Assembly: GCA_022813625.1 (NCBI GenBank) | Contig: JAKLMB010000012.1 | Coordinates: 1 to 64,000 of the forward strand | DNA: 64,000 nucleotides | Direction of reading: 5' to 3' | Source: Aaosphaeria pasadenensis | Taxonomy: Eukaryota > Ascomycota > Dothideomycetes > Pleosporales | Part shown: one piece after another, positions 1 to 11,359 of the stretch | Layout of the letters: each line of letters begins with the position of its first letter | Numbering within the stretch: position 1 is the first letter of the stretch | Position numbers and translations under genes: made by a program | Notes under the pieces: generated by a model | Seen by the model: the letters and a program-made list of their open reading frames with translations, nothing else | Told to the model about the DNA's origin: nothing | Databases searched by the model: none

Positions 1-77
1 CCTAACCCTAACCCTAACCCTAACCCTAACCCTAACCCTAACCCTAACCCTAACCCTAACCCTAACCCTAACCCTAA
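1..77. repeat. Telomeric repeat tract (CCCTAA)n
   Basis: About 12.8 perfect tandem copies of CCCTAA start at base 1, so the complementary strand reads TTAGGG towards the chromosome end. This is the canonical telomere of filamentous ascomycetes, and its orientation makes base 1 the left chromosome terminus. It passes into a run of A at 76-85 and then unique DNA, with no subtelomeric satellite in between. Confidence 0.99.
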
Positions 78-969
78 AAAAAAAAGCTTATATGATGCTG
101 CGACACAAGCCCTAGTTACTAAATCAGTCTCGATAGTATACGAAAAGAACATTGAGCGAAGCTTACGAGGTACCCAGGGCGAAGATAAACAAAGCACCAA
201 GACGTCGTCTCAGCGGCATACGTAGCCCCATGACTGGATAGATAGGGATAATAAGCAGCAAGATGTCCATCCCAAGACTTGCACTATACAATGCAACGTT
301 ATAATCGTAGTACATCTGATCACTTTTACAGTGATCTTTCCTGGTAAGAATGTGCCATGTAGCGGACAAAGGGGTGCATATCAGTCCTGGGATGATGGAA
401 AACACGGCGACATATACTGCTGTCAATGCAAGGCATGCCCAGATGATCCATTTAACGATAGACTGGGTCTTCCCAAAAATACGCAGATAGAACAACAATA
501 TCGAGACCCTGATTGCCGCTGTCATGGCTGGATAGATGAACGCAGTAGCAACGATTCCCTACCACTGTTTGTCAGCGTCATTCTCAATGGCGCATGTAAC
601 ACGTCATCATACGTGACAACTTGCCTTGAACCAAATTACATACTCTGGCATAGTTATCTCCCACAGGGGCTTTCCAGTTCCTCCTCGTAGGTTACAGTAT
701 ACTATCATGACGCTATGCCCGACATATAGTAGCTAGTAGACTGGAGTGAATACATGACGCATACATTGCACGATAAAGCCGCTCACCAGTGCTGGTATCA
801 TGGCCCAATCATCGTTCCCGAAAGATCTGGTGTTCTTTCGTATAATCAGACGCCCTATCGATATTCCTGTTGCCAGAATCATCATCACAATGACCGAAAC
901 TGCTACATCGTAATGTTTGTGTACGTCATTAATTCTAGTTGGAGGGGGAAGTAGATTGCTACTATCCAT
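78..969 (-). CDS. Rhodopsin/PTH11-like membrane protein, truncated by telomere
   Basis: This is a multi-pass fungal rhodopsin-domain protein of the PTH11-related family; its function here is unknown. I read exons at 969-765, 701-625, 558-167 and 111 into the telomere. The second intron looks like a GC-AG intron (GCAAGT donor). Family-typical segments are the N-terminal helix followed by a DDWAMIPAL motif, the GKPLWEIT loop, the helix containing ISILLFYLRIF-like residues (here VSILLFYLRIF) and a helix ending in FALGTS. About 224 codons are encoded before the last intron. The third intron is followed by a short exon (ACVAASYKL) whose frame runs straight into the TTAGGG repeats. The last helices and the cytoplasmic tail of the family are therefore missing. 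The N-terminal half is intact, so the break looks recent. Whether it is expressed is unknown. Confidence 0.75.
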
Positions 970-1704
970 AGTATCGCATTTGCTGAGTCGAACTTAAGAA
1001 TGGATCTCAATCATAAGAGAGTAAACACTCCAGGAGAAGCTATATGTAAAGCATCCCTCCCATGACCCCAGGACTATTATGTCCACCGGTGTAAAGATCT
1101 ATCGTAAGGTAGGGTTCGTAGAACTGGTGTGTTGCCAAGAAAGTACGGACTTCGGCAAGAACGTGCAGGACCATATTTAATATCTAAGTGCGGGACGACA
1201 TGTTTGTCAATGAAATTGTATCCTGGACCGTTCCGTGTGGCACAGATCATCACTGCATGCATGCAGTTGCTGACTGCATGGATTTGGACCCCAACTAACA
1301 TGCACGGAAAACAATTGGCATGCGGGAAATAAAGGATTTAGTCCTTTGTAGAGATGCAGAGGCTACATACTATATGTACATAAGGGAGGCATGATGCTAA
1401 ACAGGAATTATGGTAGAGAAGTACTTGATAAGGTTACCACACACTTTTCTAAAAATAACATCGTTCTGTTTACAGTATCCATGTTGACTTGCAAGTACAG
1501 GATCAACACCCGTTCTTGAAAAGAAACGCCCTCGTCAGAGTAGACCAAGCAAGTCGTTCCTGAAGAGCATATTGTGGCTTGGCCTGTATCCGTGTGTCAC
1601 GCCTGGACTTCCTTGTAGCGTAGGTGCGATAGACTACACCAATTATTTGAACAGAAGAGGTCCTCTACAATTTTGACCTTTATCTTATGTCCCGTCAGTA
1701 AGCT
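970..1704. other. Intergenic, divergent promoter region
   Basis: This lies between the start of the truncated rhodopsin-like gene and the start of the first FAD-linked oxidase. No convincing gene was seen. It contains a small TGCATGCATGCA palindromic stretch near 1255-1266. Confidence 0.5.
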
Positions 1705-3652
1705 ATGCATCTTTACTTCCTCCTGCTTTTGCTACAACATGTTATAGGTGCAATGACGGCAGCGCAACCCGATTACGATGTCCAATCTGGAACTTTGGAC
1801 ATTGGAGCATTCGCGGCTTCTCTCAGTATTTCGTTTGATGTGGAGAAAGAAGTCATCGCCATTTTGAAAGACCTCATCGACCTTGATATTGCGTCTACTG
1901 AGAGACAACACAATGGCCGTACTCTCGCCGCGCGAGTACAAGCAAGCTGTTCAATATTCAAAGTAATTTTTGGATCGAAAGCCTTGGTTGAAGAATCTCC
2001 AATCGCAGATTCAGTCAAAAGCAGTTGGTGAGTGATTTGTTCATTCGAAATCTTGCCATTGATTCTAATAGAATCCAAAAGGTCGCAAACTTGCTGGACG
2101 TCTCCAACATGTGTACTTAGGGTGCAAAACAGCACACAAGTATCACTTGCCCTGAAAGTAATCACCTTCCTGAGAGTGCGATTCGCGGTTCGAAGCGGGG
2201 GCCATTCCCCCAACCCAGGCTGGGCTAGTATCGATAAAGGGATTTTGATCGACCTTCAAGACATGAATCAAATCAGCGTCAATGGCAATCGCGGAATTGC
2301 AAGAATCGGACCTGGCGCTCGTTGGGGTGAAGTATATCAATTCCTCGATCGGTATGATGTAACAGTAATCGGAGGTCGAGTGCCTGAGGTCGGCGTTGGT
2401 GGGCTGATGCTAGGAGGTGGGTTGTCTATTTTGTACATCGTGCAGTAGCTTGTCTGACGGCCCTTCAGGGGGACTTTCCTACTTCACTGGGGAGTATGGG
2501 CTTGCAGTCGACAATATTGAGAGCATTGAGGTCAGTACACCAGGCTCTTCGAGATGCTATCTAATACCTATCAGGTTGTCCTTGCAGATGGGAACATCAC
2601 CGTTGCAAGCCGTTCATCGCAAAGTGACCTCTTCTGGGCTTTGAAAGGTGGAGGGCCAAACTTTGGTAAATATTAATTCACTATTGTATTTCTTTGCTTG
2701 CTATCGCTAATATATGCCTACAAAGGTATCGTGACACGTTATGATCTCCGTACAGTACCGGTAAAGAATATTTGGTACCAGATGATGGTCTATAGCACTG
2801 AAAAGGCACCCGAATTACTGGATGCATTTGCAGAGTGGCAGAAATCACCAGATACTAAAGGCTCTATAGCCATGGTCGCGACTCTCACTTCAGTTATAGT
2901 TGGCTTAGTTTACATTGAGCCCGTGGAGAGGCCGAAGGTGTTTCAGGGTATCTACGATATTGAGCCTCTTGCTGTACCAGTTCCCTCAACTATAGGTACA
3001 GTTTTGGCTTTGAGCCAGATATCGAGTGCTGATATATCAAAACCTGCAAGGTTTGTTTGCCGAGCTCGCGAATGTTCAAAGTTGTTCCTAAGTCTCGTCT
3101 TCAGGCACGATTATCGGGGCGTCAGCAGCAGAGTCGACGCAGACCTATATAAATCCACATTTCGGTTCTGGAAGCATCAGGCCACTGCAATACGCGAGGC
3201 CACGGGTGCTAACATGACATTTGTACTTCAACATGTTCCCAAAAACGTGGTTGATAAAGGAATAGAGAATGGCGGCAATGCACTTGGTCTAGAACCTACT
3301 ACCCAGCAGTGTCAGTCTCTTGTAACCTACTTCAAACACCTGCGAGGCTAATAGTTGAGATCTAGGGTGGACAACACTTATTGATTGGGATGACCCAGCT
3401 GATGATGACATCGTTAGAGAAGCCGCAATTGCCGTCAGCGAGAAATGGGTCGAAATCAGTGAAACTAACGGCTCGAACCTTGATTTCATATATATGAATG
3501 ATGCCTCCCGAGATCAAGATCCATTGGGCACGTATTCAAAGGACAGCATTCAGAAATTACAGAGAGTCGCGAAACATTACGATCCGTCCGGAATTTTCCA
3601 GACACTTCAGAACCATGGATTCTTATTGTCTGCTTCTGTTCCCAAGGATTAA
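1705..3652 (+). CDS. Secreted FAD-linked oxidase (BBE/PCMH type), copy 1
   Basis: A predicted 542-residue flavin-dependent oxidoreductase with FAD_binding_4 (PCMH) and C-terminal BBE domains. I read seven exons: 1705-2027, 2082-2416, 2469-2530, 2575-2665, 2726-3050, 3105-3310 and 3366-3652; their sum is in frame. A hydrophobic N-terminus (residues 1-20) predicts secretion or the secretory lumen. RSGGH gives the FAD-linking histidine H149. The GGRVPEVGVGG segment has Arg where bicovalent enzymes carry the second, cysteinyl link, so a single covalent link is expected. The ALKGGGPNFGIVT motif and the C-terminal YDPSGIFQ motif are present. Such enzymes oxidise alcohols or close rings in natural-product pathways. 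It converges with the UbiA gene. The substrate cannot be told from the sequence. Confidence 0.9.
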
Positions 3653-3997
3653 AAGGCCTTCAGCAGGCAGCAGCCCAAGTCATGCATACAATTCATCGAT
3701 ATTTATTCTATTTCATGTTGGCCTTCCGTTTTATTTCTACGCGTTCCTCGTCAGTAGATAGAAGGGAATACTTTCAATGATCTTGACATGCAAACTATTC
3801 GCGATCATCAAGAAGTACACCGCAACGCAACCCAGCTATCATGAATTTACACTAATTGTACCCCAACGTGCCGCTGTCTATTAAGGTGCTATTCTATAAA
3901 TTGTCGGTGACGCAACCATAAGCAATATAACACCTTGCAGCAGAGTCCGCTTCAGTGGTCGTAACACCTTGGAACTTTGCCTCAAAATTTTGAATAA
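3653..3997. other. Convergent intergenic region
   Basis: The 3' flanks of the convergent oxidase 1 and prenyltransferase genes. No gene or distinctive element was recognised. Confidence 0.5.
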
Positions 3998-5198
3998 CTA
4001 TCGATGCAAAGTATCAATCAAGATAGCAATTGTGATATACAGCCCGAGTCGGATGTTGAACAGAAAGATCCTCCCTCCGGAGCTCGGCTTTTGAAGATCG
4101 AGGTGATAGAATTGGTATGGCACGCTCAATGCCCAAAATCCAATGCCCAAGTACTTGAACAGCATAGAACAACCAGATCGCTCGCAGCCAAGACCGAGTA
4201 GAAGTAACGATGTTACATTCACTCCTAGTAAGAATGGTTTGATAAAAGGAATTCCTAGATATTGGGCCAAGGATCCAACTCCAGATTCCTTATCTCCTGC
4301 AATGTCTTGGAAGCCATAGCAAGTGTCGTAGTATATTGTCCAGGTAGCGTATGATAGAAATGCTGGAACACAGACTGAGAGATCCAGACGTTCCGGTATT
4401 CCAACTCTGGTTTGTACAGAGACCCATCCGATAAAAATGGGCCAACCTACTGTTGGGGCCAGGACAAATTGTGGCCATTGTATGTATTGTTTCGAAAGAG
4501 GGTACACAAATGCCAACCCAAAGCAAGGAAGTACCATGTAAAGGGAGTCAATGCCGAGCAGAACATGAACAGCACTGCTAGCAAGGAATACTTGTGCGAT
4601 GAACCATAAGCACGCAGTAAAAACCGAACATCGTCCAGAGGGTAGCGGTCGCGATGCAGTCCGAATGGCGAACCTATCAATATTGGCATCGACAATGTCG
4701 CTGCACGTGGGTCTATTAGCATGTGGCCTGAGATTTCAGTGTCTATTTTCCGACCAAGTCACGAAAATTTGCTTGACCCAATGGAAGGACGCTTTTTGCA
4801 GCTTTTGGTAGTAGTAGTTCTAAGAACACCTGACTGCACTTACTTCCAGGTACAGAATGCTGCATGAATTATTGTCATGCAACACCAGTTATATATGACA
4901 AGTAAGAGCAAAGTTCCTTGAGATATCTCCAATTGATAATGATTGATGGCGAGAGAAAGGCCCCAGACTTCCATGAGGTGTTAGCCTTTACTAAACTTTT
5001 CACTCCTTACAAGAAGCCATACTCACCAGCAGGATAACACGCAAGCCAAGATTCATAGGTATCGAATCTTGAAAGTTGCCACAACGGCTGCAGAGACAAT
5101 ATTTTATCATAAACAAATGTCATTTTGATGATTGGGTAGGTAGGCTTTGTTGATGGAAGAAGAATGTCAACATGTGCTCCTATCCTACTGGGCGTCAT
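3998..5198 (-). CDS. UbiA-family membrane prenyltransferase
   Basis: A predicted 332-residue integral membrane aromatic prenyltransferase of the UbiA superfamily, the class that attaches farnesyl or geranylgeranyl groups in fungal meroterpenoid pathways. Exons are 5198-5027, 4967-4844 and 4700-3998. Splicing creates the first aspartate motif across the exon 2/3 junction: N99-D100-I-V-D103-x3-D107, followed by RTASRPLPSGR. The second motif is YYDTCYGFQDIAGD with D224, D230 and D234. Several hydrophobic helices fill the rest. The YDT..Y..QD pattern fits prenyltransferases better than UbiA-type terpene cyclases, but cyclase activity is not excluded. The start lies 4 nt after the stop of the upstream dehydrogenase, and an in-frame TGA 15 nt upstream of the ATG bars a longer N-terminus. 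A second Met at residue 26 is an alternative start. Confidence 0.93.
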
Positions 5199-5202
5199 TG
5201 TA

Positions 5203-6240
5203 CTAAAGAGTCAACACCGTGTCTTCCTGACCAATTCGAGACCACATTAGACTCTTTTCCCACAGTAGTCTCTGCATGCCTTCATCCCTACTTGCATTGG
5301 AGCTTTCTGCCTTCTTGCCCATGACATAGTATCCATCTTGGCCCGCATATTGGGATCCAACTGCTAAATCAATCACGTCCTTTGCCGCATCTGCACACCT
5401 TCGGAGACTAGGGTCCAGCCATCTAAGCAATGGCTGGAATATGTTTGCAATGTATACCTGGATGGACCACATCCGGGGTATGTCTGAGCTATTGAGCGCT
5501 CGAGAGTCCAGGAGGGCACCGGGATCCACTGCAAGCGCCGATATACCCTTCAAATCCTTGTTCTGTCCAAGAATAAGCTTACATTCATCGGATATGGTTT
5601 CTCTCCTTACACTTCGGAGTTTTCTATTCATTTCAAACATCGTCATCACTATCACCAGCTTCGACAAACCGTATCTTTGAAATCCACGGTCGATGACCTC
5701 TTCTTCTTTGTCCGGTAGAGGATGCGTAAGATATTCAAGATCGGCAGGCAAGACGGTAGGATATCTTTGCAAAGCTGACTTCTGATGACTGTCGCTAGAT
5801 AAGAAAACAATTCGTCCTTCTGCGTGATCGAACGATCCAAGAAGCTGCAGCACCATCGCAAAATGAGCAATATGATTAACAGCCATGGATTTTTCGTAAC
5901 CATCCAATGACAATTTAATACCACCATTTATCGTCCAGCTCATAGCGTTGCAGATGACGGTCGCAAGAGGTGGAATTTTCTTGGTTGCAATCTCGGTGTT
6001 GATCGTTGCTGTGAATTGACGGACAGCTGCGAGCGAGGAGAGGTCAAGTTTGCGGATAGATGCATGTGCATCTTGAGAATGATCACGGACAATCTTTCGA
6101 AGCTTTTCCGTGTTGCTGTCTTGGTCGGAGTCGTCTCTAACCGTAAGAATGACGTAGCTTGTGGGATGCGTTGAAAAGAGTTGATGAACGGCTGCAAGAC
6201 CCAACGAGCCATTTGCACCTGTGATGATGATTGTTCCCAT
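5203..6240 (-). CDS. Short-chain dehydrogenase/reductase
   Basis: A single-exon 345-residue NAD(P)-dependent oxidoreductase of the classical SDR (retinol/protochlorophyllide-reductase-like) group. The cofactor motif TGANGSLG is at residues 7-14. CNAM (usual NNAG) is near 97-100, N122 lies in VNHIAHF, the catalytic serine is S148 or S149 in FLSSDSH, and Y190-x3-K194 lies in QRYGLSK. The length is normal for this fungal type. It probably oxidises or reduces a hydroxyl/keto group on the cluster product. It is co-directional with the UbiA gene and ends 4 nt before that gene's ATG, so the two may share a transcript. The upstream 670 bp separates it from the divergent oxidase 2 and may hold a shared promoter. 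Confidence 0.92.
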   Translation of the reverse strand: MGTIIITGANGSLGLAAVHQLFSTHPTSYVILTVRDDSDQDSNTEKLRKIVRDHSQDAHASIRKLDLSSLAAVRQFTATINTEIATKKIPPLATVICNAMSWTINGGIKLSLDGYEKSMAVNHIAHFAMVLQLLGSFDHAEGRIVFLSSDSHQKSALQRYPTVLPADLEYLTHPLPDKEEEVIDRGFQRYGLSKLVIVMTMFEMNRKLRSVRRETISDECKLILGQNKDLKGISALAVDPGALLDSRALNSSDIPRMWSIQVYIANIFQPLLRWLDPSLRRCADAAKDVIDLAVGSQYAGQDGYYVMGKKAESSNASRDEGMQRLLWEKSLMWSRIGQEDTVLTL

Positions 6241-6912
6241 TGTTAGTTTTGCCAGTCCGAGATATTCCTAGCACAGAGAGACCTTGTGGCAAATAAATAT
6301 GCGACGTATATGCAAGCAACGGGCCGCGCAGTAATCCAATCCCCGGTAACCTTCCTAATCCTGCTTGATGTGAAGGACGATTGCATCACATCAGCAACGG
6401 GCAAGGGTGATTGAAGGACCATAATATAAACTAGGAAGACAATATCGGTTTGCGCGTTATTGTCAGCAATAACCATTTTCGGGACGAACAATGAACCAAG
6501 AACGGAGAATTCCGGATAAAATATGCACGTCGCGTACACCCGAATACAGATATATTGAGGCACAGTAGTGTTGAGATGTCCGAACCTGCTCTATCAGTCT
6601 CCACTCCTGTAAGGCGGAGTACAGTTTCCAGATTTGCAGTCTTTTGGGCCGTGAATCTGGAAGCTATGAGCAAGGATGTCAGAATTGACTTCTTAACGCT
6701 ATCGTATTGTGTCTGCCTAGTGAAAAACTAAGAAGTGCGCTGGCGAGCGAACACTGTGTGCAATTAAAGAAACCATAACATTGTCCAAGAAGCGTGAGTA
6801 CAAAAGTTCATTATCGGTGTCTAGAAGAAAAAATAGGCAAAGGTCGCGTAGGTTCAATTTTTCACACATCATCAATCATTAATGCGTACTTACCAGAATC
6901 CTTATTACCACA
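6241..6912. other. Divergent promoter region (SDR / oxidase 2)
   Basis: 672 bp between two divergently transcribed cluster genes, so it probably carries both promoters. No gene was seen, and no transcription-factor site could be assigned with confidence. Confidence 0.5.
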
Positions 6913-8645
6913 ATGCGAATTTGGCTTTTGTTCTCCACCTGCGGTCTCCTTGTAGCTACGACGAGGACATCGAACGTCCCTGCGACAAGTCTTTGTGAGG
7001 CCTGGAAAGGCAGTGATCCTGCTGATGTTTCTGCACCAAATGAGGAAGAATATGAGATCCTCAAAAACAGTAATTGGTTAGTATCATTTGTGCAGACAAC
7101 ACTCATACTAATGCCGAACTAAAGGTCACCTGTTGCGCGTCGACAGCCGGCTTGCATTATCAGGGTACAAAATACGGAGACATTAAAAGAATTATTGCCC
7201 CAGCTTGTAGAGGCGCAGGTTCACTTTGCCATTCGGAGCGGGGGGCATATGGTAGTCCCCGAAGCTTCCAATATAAATGACGGAGTATTGATCGATCTAT
7301 CGAGGGTGGACGCCATCAAATACAGCCCTCGTGACCAAACAGTACTGGTTGGCAGTGGGGCACGATGGAAGCATCTATACGAGGTCCTGGAGATGTACAA
7401 TCGGACTGCAGTTGGGGGAAGGATGGCAGACATCGGCATTGGTGGCTTAGTCCTTGGAGGTATTTACCGCGACGCAAAATATTAGCAGCTTGTCCTAATT
7501 GTCATCATAGGTGGTCTTTCGTGGCTATCAAACAAGTATGGGCTTGCATGTGACAATGTAGTCAACTATGAAGTACTATAACATGCCGCTACGTTATGCG
7601 AATAAGTACTAATCATGATCTGCAAAGGTGATATTAGCCAATGGAACTATTATCAACGCAAACGCATCAAGTTCAAGCGATCTCTTCAGAGCATTGAAAG
7701 GAGGTGGAAACAATTTCGGTAAGTAAAGGCTTATATTCCCTGTACAAGACGAAAGTAGCTCATTGTAGTAGGGATTGTCCTACGCTTCACTCTCAGAACA
7801 TATCCATTGCAACGTGTATGGGGTGGCACCAAGTTTTATGCACATGAGCAATTCCCCGCATTAGTCGCAGCGCTGGCGCGATACCAGGCTGCACCGATAC
7901 AGGATCCCGATGCCAATGTGATGATACAAGGACCGATTACAAACTCGAGCTACGGAATAATTTTGACCTTGGTGTATAGCCAACCAATCGAAAATCCTCC
8001 AGCTTTCAGGGCCTTTGAGGGCATTCCAGTTTTGTTGGATAATACGGCCATTCGAACCTATACCGACTTGATAGCTGGTGCCAATGAGTCAGGTATAAGT
8101 CAACTACTTAGGTATGTTTTGCCCGATTCCAATGCCTGCATCCTTTGCTCATATGAATGAGGTGGGACTTTCGTACTGCAACCTTTGCTTTGAATGCCAC
8201 CCTCTACAATGAGCTTCTTCAGATTACTACCGATTCGCCAGAGGTGGCGACTATCTCCAAGCTTAATTCGGGAACCTTCGTGTTCAATCTTCAGCCTATA
8301 TCCACAGGGGTCGTTGAAGAGGGACAGTTACGAGGCGGAAACTCCTTGGGGCTTCGCGAAGAACCGCAAGTATGGGTAGAATATCTGACAGCATGGTCGG
8401 ATGCCAAGGATGATGATCTAGCGTACTCGTCTGCTAGATCAATCCTCAACAGGGTAGAACAGGTTGCACACAGATCGGGCGATTATCACCAGTACAGGTT
8501 CATGAACGATGCGAGCTGGGATCAAGACGTCATCGGTCATTATGGTGATAACAATGTAGCTTTCCTGAAGAGTGTACAGGTAAAATATGACCCGGGGAGG
8601 ACATTTCAGTCTCTAGTAAGAGGTGGGTTCAAGATTCCCACTTGA
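6913..8645 (+). CDS. Secreted FAD-linked oxidase (BBE/PCMH type), copy 2
   Basis: A predicted 491-residue flavoprotein oxidase with six exons: 6913-7076, 7125-7459, 7511-7572, 7628-7718, 7772-8111 and 8162-8645. The N-terminus is a probable signal peptide (about residues 1-20). IRSGGH provides the FAD-linking H96. GGRMADIGIGG has Arg at the site of the second cysteine link. ALKGGGNNFGIVL and the C-terminal YDPGRTFQ are family hallmarks. Exons 2, 3 and 4 measure 335, 62 and 91 nt, exactly as in the oxidase at 1705, so the two are paralogues by duplication with conserved gene structure. The third intron has a non-consensus GTACTA donor. It converges with the P450. A role in oxidising a prenylated intermediate is inferred from the neighbours only. 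Confidence 0.9.
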
Positions 8646-8816
8646 CGAGGCATGTTTCTTCTGCAAATCTTCGACCTTTAATTTCGCCGACGAATCTTGA
8701 GTCTCAGGTCCTGGTGAATCCATAGTAGATATGCCTCAGAGTGACCAATCGATGTGATTTCGACTTCGAACCGCCGATAAAACTAGTTCTATTAGTTGAT
8801 TTCGAAGTGATGTTTC

Positions 8817-10586
8817 TTACTGGGCAGAAGTAGCTACCTCAAAGATAGTTTTCCGAAGTATCATCATTCCCAATATCTTTCCAAGGCACCTTCTATTCCC
8901 ATAACCCCAGGCAAGGTCATACTTGGACAGATGCATTGCCCTATCAGGGTCCTCAATGAATCTCTCTGGGCGGAAAACATCTGCGTCGTGTCCGTACATG
9001 TCCTGGTTTCGTCCGAGTACCCATGGCGAGCACCCAATCTCTGTACCTTCAGGCACAAAACCGATATTACTCCCCAAATGAATGCCGCCCGGCTTCACGT
9101 ATCTTGGCAAATAACTTGTTACTGGAGAGTCCATACGTAGTGATTCCCGGATGCAAGCATTCAAGTAAGGTAATGTGGCCAAGTCGTTGTATGGTACAGT
9201 TGATAAATCCGCTTCCGAATTATTAATTGTTGACATATGGTTGGTTGTATCATTTATTTCTCGGATCAATTTCTCGCCGCAGGACGGATTTTTCGAAATA
9301 AGAAGAATTGTTGCCCGGATTGCGTGTGCGACGGTCTCGCTCCCCCCGAAGCTGTCCAATAAATTCAGTCAACAATGTTGCAAGCGCCGAGTCGTAAAAA
9401 CCTGATTTCACATACAACAAATGTGTCAGATCCTCTTTAATTTCTTCTGTCCGCATTGCCGAGCCATCTGGATTCACCGCTTGGTAGATCATGCTGGTAA
9501 GGTGTGTAAGTTACGGTGTTCCAATATCTGACATACATGCATATGAAGGGAACCCACTGATCTAGCAGCCTACCCTTACCCGTCCTTTCAGTAGAGCTGC
9601 AAAATTGTTCAATGAGGCCGTCCCGGAACTATTTATGCAGTCAGCTTCAACTGCTTTTTCTCCAATATGTACTAACCTGTAGGACCTGTCCAACTGCAGT
9701 TTTGTCACCTGGTTGAGGCATCAGTAAATTCCCTATCTGACCTTCAAAAAGAATGGAGCGGAGCCACGGCATCCTTGCTAGACACTGTGTCATCTTTGCC
9801 CCATCCCTGGGAGCCTTGATCAGATGCATGAGATAGCTTCCAGTCTGGTCTACATGGCTCATAGGTACTCCCGTCAGCCGGATCATGTTGATGTCGTGTC
9901 CCAGAATACTTTGGATTACTATCAGATACATGCGAACCTCCATTTCACGACATTGGGGCGCTTACTGAGGCCATTGAGTAAAGTCGAACTCCATGCCTTT
10001 GCTTGCATGTTCATCGTCGAGTTTGTGTATCCATGCCGCGATACTCTCGTTCAATAATTTCTCATCTTGAAGTATCGCGTCCAAGGTAAACTAAATTGGA
10101 CGTTATCAATCGATAATAAGGGAGAGGTGCCCGAGCATGCACTGATGCAATGTGCTTGGACTTACGGGTTGCGAGATTCGCGTTCTCGCAATTCTATGAG
10201 TTTGCCATGTCTTGCTCTCGATGATTCCTTCAACCCCTGTAGTTGAACTGTTGTAGTGAGGAGTCTTTTCGGATCGATGATGATAGATGATTGGCAAAAG
10301 TATTGGGTTATTAACGAGCAACAGATTTGGCTGCCATCTTACAACAGGACCTGGTAGCAACGTTAATATGAGAAATATTTTTCATTGCTGTAGTCACACC
10401 ATATTTCTTGTGTGCCTTTAGAATCAATTCATGCTCCTTCCCAGACCAAAGGGCTGTTACTGAATAGAGGCGGGTAATTGATGCAAGTCGGGGTCCAGGG
10501 AAGTTTCGAAGAGGGTCCCGAAGCCAGTAGAAAAGGCAGCAGGATGTAATGGCTAGGGTTGTAAGGACAAGCAAAAGTGGCATCAT
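8817..10586 (-). CDS. Cytochrome P450 monooxygenase
   Basis: A predicted 477-residue microsomal P450. Seven exons keep the frame: 10586-10400, 10350-10166, 10090-9966, 9908-9677, 9628-9537, 9493-9416 and 9351-8817. The ATG at 10586 (followed by a second ATG) starts a hydrophobic anchor; the open frame extends upstream only to a TTG. Recognisable parts are the FPGPR hinge, KKYGPVVR, the I-helix segment FFGGSETV, the K-helix ESLR, RPERF and the haem loop WGYGNRRCLGK with the thiolate cysteine. Trp replaces the usual Phe at the start of the haem loop. Exon 5 is the least certain, since its 3' boundary rests on one GTATGT donor. It presumably hydroxylates or desaturates the cluster product. The neighbouring oxidase 2 converges on it with 171 bp between stops. 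Confidence 0.9.
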
Positions 10587-10636
10587 TACTTCCTGTTCAT
10601 TGAAGGTTGTCGAGTTCAAGGCAAGGCACAGGAAAG

Positions 10637-10644
10637 TATTTATA
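10637..10644 (-). promoter_or_regulatory. Putative TATA box of the P450 gene
   Basis: TATAAATA on the minus strand lies about 51 bp upstream of the P450 ATG at 10586, a spacing that would give a short 5' leader. This supports the ATG chosen over the upstream TTG-opened frame. It rests on motif and position only. Confidence 0.4.
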
Positions 10645-11299
10645 GGGCAAACTTACAACCTAAGACTACCCAGCAAGTAGAGTAGAGGTAACAGGGGTCA
10701 GCCAATTCACCGGAATGCTGATTACGTAGGATAGCAGGCAAGTACACGACTGCTGGTTAGGGGTAGGTATATCAGCATGCTCGGTATCATATTGCAAATT
10801 GTACAAGGTATCCTTCCACGATTTCCTTTTGCATTGGTCTCCGCACAATCAGTGTATTGGTCAGACAATTTCGCAAGAACCCTTACCAGGCTATATGCAT
10901 GCCTACTATCTTTTCTACCACCTTACTACGCAGCAGGTAATATCTAGATGCTCGGTTATACGAAATTCGACTAGATTTATAGATGATTGCTCCATTGTAG
11001 GGTCTCACCTGCCTCGCGAACTAATCTTCGTTCTCGTTCGGCTGGTTTAGCCTCATCATGGGCCTCTTCCCTGATATTGATGGCAGAGGGTGAAGTCGAT
11101 TTAGGTAGCAAATGACATCAAGGTAGTCAATTGCGATACAGCATGATAGTCTGAGGCCGCTTGGAAGTTACTATATAGATAAAGGAATGCGGTCGGAGAC
11201 TCTAAAGAGATACATTAAAAGCTATAAGTCTCACATTGGCGGATACATGAGCCATCTATCCATACAATCTGCTCAGTCTATATTGAGCTTGTAGTACCC

Positions 11300-11359
11300 A
11301 CTTCTGTAGGAGTATCTTTGTAGTAACCAGCAAACATATCATTCTTGTCGCAATTGAGT
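11300..11359 (-). pseudogene. 60-bp relic of alpha/beta-hydrolase 3' end
   Basis: Bases 11300-11359 match 16553-16612 at 58 of 60 positions by eye. The latter segment holds the last codons, stop and start of the 3' flank of the alpha/beta-hydrolase gene. Similarity stops sharply on both sides. It looks like a fragment left by a duplication, rearrangement or gene loss, in the same orientation as the intact gene. It has no coding capacity of its own. Confidence 0.8.

Noticed and set aside
3998..5198. Classing the UbiA protein as a UbiA-type terpene cyclase
   Set aside because: The second aspartate motif has the YDT..Y..QD pattern of prenyltransferases. Cyclase activity cannot be excluded, but the evidence favours prenyl transfer.
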